In this document: positions 57,147-64,000 of the stretch, piece by piece | Layout of the letters: every line of letters starts with the position of its first letter | Position numbering within the stretch: the first letter of the stretch is position 1 | Program-made: the position numbers and the translations under genes | Origin: Crocodylus rhombifer | Taxonomy: Eukaryota > Chordata > Crocodylia > Crocodylidae | Direction: 5' to 3' | Length of the DNA stretch: 64,000 nt | Assembly: GCA_038503035.1 (NCBI GenBank) | Contig: JAVSML010000049.1 | Coordinates: 496,001-560,000 of the forward strand | The notes under the pieces: model-generated | Database searches by the model: none | The model's input: only the letters and a program-made list of their open reading frames with translations | What the model was told of the DNA's origin: nothing

Positions 57147-57277
57147 CCTCCCCTGCGTGAACTCCGCGCTAACTCAAGCGCCTGTTTACGCAGCCTGTTC
57201 GTGCGGCTCCAGTCGCAGGGCTCCCTGGGAGGCTGGGCCAAGTAGGGGCCTGGGCGGGGGCTTGACCAATTTTTAGC

Positions 57278-58040
57278 TCTACTGTTACCAGCAATGTTGA
57301 TCTTGATGCTGAGCTCACTAGTAGAATCTGCAAAGCAGCCAGAAACTTTGGTCTTTTGCAAGACAGAGCCTGAAACAATAACAAATCATCAACTAAAGTG
57401 AAAATCTGTATTCGAGAGACATGACATTATCTACTTTTCTATATGGCTTACAAACATGGACAGCCTACGCCAAACATATCAAAAGTCTAAACAGCTTTCA
57501 TGTCAGATGCATACATAAAATTCTTCAAATAAGATGGCAAGACAGGGTGACAAATGTGAAAGTGTTAAATTGTGCTGGTATGTCTTTCATGGGAACATGG
57601 ATTAGTAAGAAAAGGCTCAGGTGGTGTGATCATGTCAAGAGAATTCCAGGTCACAGGATCCCAAAGAATGAGTTATACTCTGAAGCTCACAAAGGGGCTA
57701 GAAAAAGAGGCAGACCACTGTATGGATTTCAGGATGCTTGTGAAAATAACGTAGCATCCTGTGGAATCTCTGTGGACAATTGGGAAATCAGTGCAGAATG
57801 CTGCTGTGGTTGGGGGAGTCAGCTTGCAGATGGAGCGAGGCGCTGTGAGGCGGACTGGGTCAAGGTTTGTGATGACCGACATCAGAGAAGGAAAGAAGCC
57901 GCTGCTGGGATTCAGAGCATTCCTAGTGCGTGGGCATGCCCTATCCATGGGTGGGACTGTCACTAGTGCATCAGACTTAGCAGCCACCAAACTCATCAGC
58001 ATATACACCATGTTCTGTAAAGAACGATAATGCCAATTGT
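57278..58040 (+). pseudogene. Old LINE C-terminal part with zinc-finger remnant
   Basis: From 57280 the frame reads 'STVTSNVDLDAELTSRICKAARNFG', and then the frame 57421-57966 gives 'FLYGLQTWTAYAKHIKSLNSFHVRC', 'KILQIRWQDRVTN' and 'HVKRIPGHRIPKNELYSE'. These are the conserved post-RT blocks of RTE-like and related LINEs. The end near 57935-57990 reads 'CPIHGWDCH', then 'IRLSSHQ' in the next codons after a stop, a likely C2H2 zinc-finger remnant. This closes the element that began near 48090. Without insertions about 2.9 kb of it remains. Confidence 0.78.
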
Positions 58041-59084
58041 TCAGGGAGATATAAATTTGGGGCTGGATCTACAAAGAGGATTTAGACATTGCAACAACTA
58101 CATTTTAACACTGGAATCCTAAACATCAAGGAAAGTGTTTAGACTCCCTAAATAATGCCTGGGTAGAGTTGGATCCTGTAAAAGTTGGATTCGTGAGAGC
58201 CAACACCCTGAGTGAGGAGTTGCCTAGTGGAGCCAATAGGAAAGGCAGAGGAGAAAGCTGTATCTTAAACCCCGTTCTTATTTCATAATTTGGGTACCTA
58301 CAAGAAGAGATTTCCAGCTCTGAACCCTGTCCTGAAATTAGGTACCTATGCCCTTTCTTTCAAAAACTGAGCAGGGGTAAGTCCTTTCTTTCCAAAGATG
58401 GTCACAGAAGAGCCTCTTTTTCCAATAACTCCATAAGTGACTTAGGAAGGGGTACAGGGTCTCTTTTTCTTTTACTTTTTTTGTAAGGGCTTTTTGGAAT
58501 TTGTGTTGTGTTTGCTGGGGGGAAGGGAGGAGTTTGCTGTGGGTTTTTTGGAAGGGAGTGACAGTCACAGACCCTCCCTGCCCCCATTAGGAGGATGGGT
58601 GTGAGTGGAAGGTAAAGTACAGGGTACTCCTCTGGGGTTTAGGTAGGATGCTGAAAATGGGTGGGTAGGGGTGAGGTGGGAAAAGGTTGTTTGTACCTGG
58701 ATGTGAGTAGTGGTTGGGAGGCATGGCTGGGATTGGTGGGAGAATTGCTTGTGTAGGGGTCTGGGCAGGGAGGTGGTAGTTGGGGGAAAGGAAATAGTTA
58801 GAGTTTTGGGTCTGTTTGGGAAATCGTCATGTGGGTTGCTTGTTCACTGTAAGCCACTGAGCCTCTTGGAGAGGGCAGAATACAAATCTAATATATAAAT
58901 AAATAGAGGATTAGCCAGGGTTCACTTTTCTCCTCCCTTTTAGGGGATATAAATACACATGCTATACAATATTGTTCTCAATCCCTCCTGTTGAAGCTGT
59001 TTCACTGTATGTGAAAGAATAAAATATTCATTGGACCAGACAGAGAGAAACAAGGAGCTAGAACAAGAATGAGTATGAGTCTTT
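58041..59084. other. No gene; possible retroposon tail
   Basis: Mixed sequence, G/T-rich at 58490-58830. At about 58850-58905 the text 'gtaagccactgagcctcttg' followed by an AATAAATA-like tail resembles the 3' tail of a reptilian retroposon; the family is uncertain. The minus frames at 58338-58587 are low complexity. Confidence 0.35.
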
Positions 59085-59215
59085 AGCTTGTGCTTAGGGC
59101 ACTCACTTAGAAGAGACCCCTTGGTTCCAGTCCTTGCATCAGTTAAGTATTCACTACATACTCAATGAGCAAGGACTGGAACCCAGATCTCCCTCCTCCC
59201 AAAACCTAAACACTA
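59085..59215. mobile_element. tRNA-like SINE pair, head to head
   Basis: Plus strand: 'tagggcactcacttag' and 'ggttccagtccttg'. Then, inverted: 'caaggactggaacccagatc' with 'cctcctcccaaaacctaaa' at 59169-59213. Each half has an A-box/B-box-like layout. The phrase 'gggcactcac' is shared with 543-552. Confidence 0.5.
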
Positions 59216-59345
59216 AAGTGAATGTCAATTTTACTTTTGCTTTCTCCATAAACCACGAAATATTTACTTTTCATCCAAAATGTCACAATTTCAACCAGGG
59301 GTGATTAAGAATGTACTCACTCCCCTCTCCAACTACACATAACCT

Positions 59346-59592
59346 GGTCGTGTCTACACGTGCACTTTAATACACAATAGCTTATTATACTGCATATTAA
59401 AGTATCATGTACAAACTGTGATATTACACTAATGCACAGCAAATTAGGCTACTGTGCATTAAGTATCACTTAAAAACCACGCACATCTGTTACTGTGCAT
59501 TAAGGCAGCCTAATGCACATTTGTTTAATACCTCACATTGGAGGTACTAACTTTAATGTGCATTAGGAATTCACATGTAGATATGGCTTTGG
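59346..59592. mobile_element. Family B MITE
   Basis: The left end is 'ggtcgtgtctacacgtgc' and the right end, on minus, 'aaagccatatctacatgtg'. The whole body consists of inverted 'tactgtgcattaa' and 'ttaatgcacagt'-like motifs. About 245 bp, non-coding, no clear flanking duplication. Confidence 0.68.
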
Positions 59593-59624
59593 ATGCAAAT
59601 TACAAGATTCCTTTAAATAAAAAA

Positions 59625-59690
59625 GGGGCATCTAAGTCTCCCACTTTGGTAAGTGCTCTAACCACTAAGATGTGGGACATGGGCCTGTCA
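59625..59690 (-). mobile_element. tRNA-like SINE fragment
   Basis: On minus, 'cttagtggttagagcactta' resembles an A box, followed by 'ccaaagtgggagacttagat'. It matches the opening of the SINE at 535-590 and 59085. The B box is not clear. Confidence 0.4.
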
Positions 59691-60874
59691 CTATCATCAC
59701 CTCCTTTGGTGGCTGTACTTTTTACTGATCCTGAACCATTAAGAGAATGCCTGTAAGACCAGACCCCACCGAAAGGATAAGTCAAGAACTCCTATTTTCT
59801 AAATAATAAGGGAGTTAATGAGGCACCAGGCTGTGGTGTTTCTAGACCTGGCCAGACACAAATTTAGGTTCCCATGGAACTCCATTGACAGAGACAAAGA
59901 CCCCTACAGACCTTAGATATCACCTGAATGGCAATACTGAGGGTTTACATTTTGAAGGTAGAAATTAAGAACCATCTCTGTAGATTTGGCCGTTTCACAC
60001 ATTCTTTGCAGGACTGCATAAAAGAAATAGCTGAATTGTATCAGTACTTTTTCTTCTAATGAAAACACCCCAGCAGTTGCCCAAATACTGGTGAATTGCT
60101 TGGGCCAAGGGACTCCATTACTTAGGTGCCTAAATATCTTTAAGAATATGAACTCTTAGCTCTTTCGTTTGGTTTCCCATCTGTAGAATGAGGATATTAA
60201 CTCCCTTACTCACAGAGATCCTGTGAGGAGAAATGCATTAAAGATGGTAGACATCCTGATGCCACATTAATAGAAGGCCAAAAAAATACCATAGGTATGT
60301 GCAAGTACATTTAAATTGCAGACAAGATGTTTGCTTTGAATCACAGTAAAAATAAATGTTTACTTATCAAAAAAGGAAATTAGTAATATTTAACACCACT
60401 GGCATGATTTCATTGAAAAGCAGTGGTATATTTTTTATATGTGCTTTGAAAACAAAAAAAATTAAGCTTGCCTTTGCCTGATAGCATTAAACATTACATT
60501 GCAGCTCATCTTCCATCACCCTAATTAATGTTCCACACATACCATGTCATTTGTATTATGTGGGAGGTTTTTTCCCCTAGACACTTGAACCCACACACTC
60601 TAGCCCAGGTCCTTAATTAGTATAAATAAGCACATAACAGATCCCATCATAACAGCTGAGACTCTAGTCTCCAACTGAAAACAAGAGTTCAACAGCATAG
60701 GATAATGTTACAGGTGAGCTCCCTCAGTATTTTAACTCAAATTCATGTCAAATATGAACAAATTAATAGACACCAACCTCTGTGTGGTACACAAAAGACC
60801 CAACCTCTGTGTGGTATACAATTACCAAGATATCACAAACTGTACTATCTACATTCACTTGGTTCAAAGCATTT
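59691..60874. other. No gene seen
   Basis: AT-rich unique-looking sequence. A short 26-base direct duplication occurs at about 60775-60825 ('caacctctgtgtggtayaca' twice). Confidence 0.5.
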
Positions 60875-61212
60875 TGGGGGAAAGAACTGTTGGGTGCCTA
60901 TACACATGCTCAGGGATGGGGAGAGGCCATTTTAAAGTGGTTCCCCGACACCTGATCTAATTAAAATGGCTCACCATCATGTGTATTAAGGTCATGGATA
61001 ATTAAAATGGCTGTGGGGGCACTTTAATTAAAGCTCATTTGATGAGTTCTCCCACCACCATTTTAAAATGTAGGAGGGCTTAATACATATGACAGTGAAG
61101 CAATGCTGGAGCATTTCAATTAGAATGTAGAGCAGACTCGATTAATCGGGTCTGCTCTGATGCATTCCAATTAGAACACAAACCAGCACATCTACAGGCA
61201 GCCCTTGAGACT
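60875..61212. mobile_element. Family B MITE, ATTAATC subfamily
   Basis: The left end 'ttgggtgcctatacacatg' and the right end, on minus 'aagggctgcctgtagatgtg', are inverted repeats. It shares 'gattaatcgggtctgctctg' with the copy at 34570-34835. A near-perfect 22-base palindrome lies at about 61134-61155. Non-coding. Confidence 0.65.
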
Positions 61213-61889
61213 ACAATGTGATTTTTCTCAAAAACAAGAACAGTGAAACTGGAAAAAAATCAATGGTAACTTTGCATTATAAACTTCATTCCACCCAAAT
61301 ACGCTTATTCTGCTCTTCCATCAACAACATAGAACTGAAAAACAAAGAGGTAAACATATAATTCATTCCTAATCAAGCAGGAATAGGTATGGACTTGAAC
61401 TACACATGAATGCAAAGAATAAGAACTGATGTGGTACCTGTGATGGTCCAGACATTTGAGAGGCAAGGATTATAATGATGTATATTCTGTTCATCAAACC
61501 TGACAAAGAATATCTTGCATCCAAAACCTCATCTAACTTTTTCCCAAATATACCATTGTTCCAATAAAAGATATCACCCTAAGAAATCCTTGCCTCTTGA
61601 GAATAAGAAATCACACTTAAACCTCTCTGCAGGCTGTGCAAATGTGGAGATAGGTCCATGTGGCTAACCAGGTAATGCACGTCTTCTTACTCAGACCTGC
61701 CAACATCTTCAAACAACAAATAGTATATTTCAGTTAAATACCGTCCATAAAAATAATCATAAAAGTGAATAGATTGCATAAACATGCCTAGAAATAGACA
61801 AGGAGAACAAGAAACCAGTAGTTACCAGAAGTACTGTTTTTCTCCCAACGAAGCATTTCATTCTTCTTTTCCTATATCAGCACCAACAT
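61213..61889. other. No gene; contains a Penelope-like fragment
   Basis: AT-rich. At about 61455-61605 'ggcaaggattataatg', 'cctgacaaagaatatcttgc' and 'ccaataaaagatatcaccct' followed by 'aagaaatccttgcctc' mark a decayed Penelope-like terminal pair. The outer phrases 'gaggcaagga' and 'tccttgcctc' are inverted. Confidence 0.5.
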
Positions 61890-62628
61890 TGTAAGTATGG
61901 CTGAAATCAGTCTGAGATAAACCCGGTTGAATGTAGTGTCAGACTTAACTGATTTGGCTGAAACCAGTTTATGCAATGTCTATCCTGGACTCTGCTGGTT
62001 TAAATTAAATCAGACTCCTCCAGCATCCAGGCATGCTCTCTGGGCTGGGCAGGGCTCTCAGCTCCAGAGCAGATCTGGCCCCTCCCCTCTGCTCCCTGAC
62101 TGTAGGTCAGGTAGTCTCTGAAGGCATCTGCCTGGCTTCTGCTTGCCTCCTCCCCACCCCACTCTCTGCTAATCAGGCATTCCCCCATACCTCACAGATA
62201 ACTCTCAGGTTTAGCTAGCAGACCACATGCTGGCTCCTTCCGAGCTGTGGCACATGGGACAAAGGCAGAATCAATAGATAGCTGGTAATGTCCCTCTATT
62301 GTTTTCCTAATGGGTTAATAAACACTGAGTTAGGGGTGTTAATCATTCCCTGCCGGGCTGGTCAGGAGTGGGGGGGGTGCACACCCCCCTCTCCCTAATC
62401 AGTGTCCTGCCAGGGCCTGGCCACACACCCCTCAGCTCAGCCCTGTGAAAGGGCAGGAAGGGCTGCTCTAGCACCCCCTGGCTTCTAATCTGAGCCACTG
62501 TAGGCATGTGCCTGAATTTCTGGGATGTCTGTCTGGTTACAAAAGTGAACAAGGCCTAGCCAGGTTAAACTAACCTGCAAAGATTGAATCAATTCAGGTT
62601 CAGGCTTTTTGAATGTCTGCCCCTAGCC
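61890..62628. mobile_element. Family C element, composite-end copy
   Basis: It starts inside the arm ('gtaagtatggctgaaatcag') and lacks the outer 90 bases. It ends in 'aggctttttgaatgtctgcc' and 'cctagcc', the second terminus type. The inner text 'gcagagagcccag'-like and 'atgtgcctgaatttctggga' parallels 30811-31615 in inverted orientation. Confidence 0.7.
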
Positions 62629-62639
62629 ATAAACTTCAT

Positions 62640-64000
62640 TGTTAAGAATGAAAAAGCTTTGGAAACAGCAACCTACCACACACAGTCACTTGTAGTAACC
62701 CTGGGGCCCTTCAAGAGATCACTGTGCTCGGTAGGATCCTTTATTTTCCAAATTTCCAAACTGGTGTGGAAGATATTTCCCCACTTGTTTTCTCCCCCCA
62801 CCCCATCTCCCTTTTTTCCCCCTCCTGCCCCATCAAACTGAGAGACAGAACAGCATAAAGACACATAACTGGAGTTGTATACTTGATACTGAGTGTGTTG
62901 GGGAATCCCTGGTACTTGATCACTAGTGGGCTATTGTACTGAGAAGTACTCACTAAGCTTCCTGAGCTGAGACTGGCTGGTCCTCAGCACAGAAGGACCC
63001 CTAGCAAAGCCTGAAAGCTAACAGAGCAGGCAAGCTGGTACACTCCCTCCATGAAGTATGTCAGGGACTAATGGAAAAAAGGGTGGACTTCTAGCTCCAC
63101 TCCTTACTCCCAGTACAACAAAAGGCTGGTAACAAATTGCTCTTTTCCTGAAACAAGGCTGTATCTGCTGTATAATGTGTCCTTGTATTCCTAGGATCAT
63201 GCACCTTATATACCACCCCTTGCTTAGGAATGTCCCTCAAGCCAATGTCTGGTACATACCAACTGGCTGAGAAACACTGAATAATTGTTTAGCTGGATGA
63301 CCTGCTTTTAATATCCAGACAATGTAGCATGTCAATCAAAGAGTATCCACCTGTACATCATTACAAAAGACTCTTCATTATCAAGAGACTTAAACAAAAA
63401 GATTTCTAATGCCATAGGGCCTTACTCTCATATACAGTAAGGCAAAGTCCACAAAAAGATTTAGACATCTACATCCTACCTAATGCTCACTTTAGGTACC
63501 CAACTCTAAAATTGTGATTCTCAGCATTTTCCCTCCTCCCCCACTCCTGCTACTGACCCCAGGACGTGGCTAAAATATTTTTGTGAACTTCAGCTTTCTA
63601 CATTAAAATTCCTCAGACACCTAAAGTTCTGCTGCAGTATATGCCCAGAAGCATTGCAGCCTTGACAGAGCTGAGCGTCTTACAGACTCAGCTGTCATGA
63701 TTCACAGGCTAGACTTTCTTTTGCCTGTCTTGCCTGAGGGGCTTTATGCATTAGGCATGCTTAGACCATGCCTAACAAATCAGGTTCTGCACCAAACGTG
63801 GCAGCTGCCACCATTCAAAATGAAGCTGAAGGAAGAAGCAGTACTGCTGCCACCATTTTATATGAGAGATACCTAGTTAGAGCATTCATCTAAACTATGG
63901 GATACTTCAGTTCAATTATTTCCTCTACCTGAGTTCAGTTCTTCATCTCAGAACTGTATGTACCACCTCACAAGAGAGTGTCCTAACCTGGAGGGTATTC
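62640..64000. other. No gene; one tRNA-like trace
   Basis: AT-rich sequence. At 63870-63935 'agttagagcattcatct' and 'ttcagttcaattattt' look like a decayed tRNA-derived SINE. Other frames are chance. Confidence 0.45.

Larger units (their letters stand above)
52961..57277 (-). mobile_element. Near-full-length CR1 LINE
   Basis: A minus-strand CR1 of about 4.3 kb: GC-rich 5' UTR (57147-57277), ORF1 (57146-55971), a gap of about 116 bases, ORF2 in shifted pieces (55854-53235) and a 3' UTR ending at the left in three 'catagattt'-type repeats next to 'ggctggaagggacct'. It sits inside the old LINE: host sequence reads '..atgttgttt' before it and 'tagctctactgttacc' after it, and the interrupted frame resumes with few residues lost. 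It is the most intact mobile element of the window. Confidence 0.93.

Overview
The window reads as vertebrate, non-avian sauropsid DNA. It has a mostly AT-rich background and is packed with CR1 LINEs, hAT-type DNA transposons, miniature inverted-repeat elements, Penelope-like fragments, a Ty3/Gypsy remnant, an ERV-like solo LTR and tRNA-like SINE pieces. This mix fits a crocodilian best, with turtle as the alternative. That is an inference from element content, because no species-specific gene is visible. I recognise no host exon, rRNA gene or functional tRNA gene, so the window is probably intergenic or inside a very large intron. Every recognisable protein similarity belongs to a mobile element.

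Layout. 0.8-9.2 kb: a hAT MITE with a perfect 8-bp target duplication, a long-TIR element (called family C here), an old CR1 5' fragment, a Penelope-like element arranged as a large inverted repeat around a GIY-YIG endonuclease remnant, an LTR fragment, and a truncated hAT transposase whose end matches the MITE. 10-24.8 kb: MITEs of families B and C, two more non-autonomous elements with perfect 8-bp duplications (12.6 and 21.3 kb), and AT-rich unique sequence. 24.8-25.9 kb: Ty3/Gypsy gag-protease remnant. 26-37 kb: mostly unique sequence with MITEs, a SINE and GC-rich minisatellites. 37.6-41.4 kb: a hAT-like element, again with a perfect 8-bp duplication, holding two CR1 copies in opposite orientation. 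41.7-42.4 kb: solo LTR with TATA box and polyadenylation signal. 48.1-58.0 kb: an old non-CR1 LINE interrupted by a Penelope fragment, by a plus-strand CR1, and by a near-full-length minus-strand CR1 with an intact ORF1. 58-64 kb: MITE and SINE pieces in unique sequence.

How the parts relate. The window is a stratified record of insertions. The hAT transposase remnant at 6.7-7.7 kb shares subterminal sequence with the MITE at 0.8 kb, so related transposases could have moved it. The CR1 copies supply endonuclease and reverse transcriptase and have inserted into both DNA transposons and an older LINE, which gives a relative order of events. Many DNA transposons share one plan: AT-rich palindromic ends around a GC-rich, tandemly repeated core.
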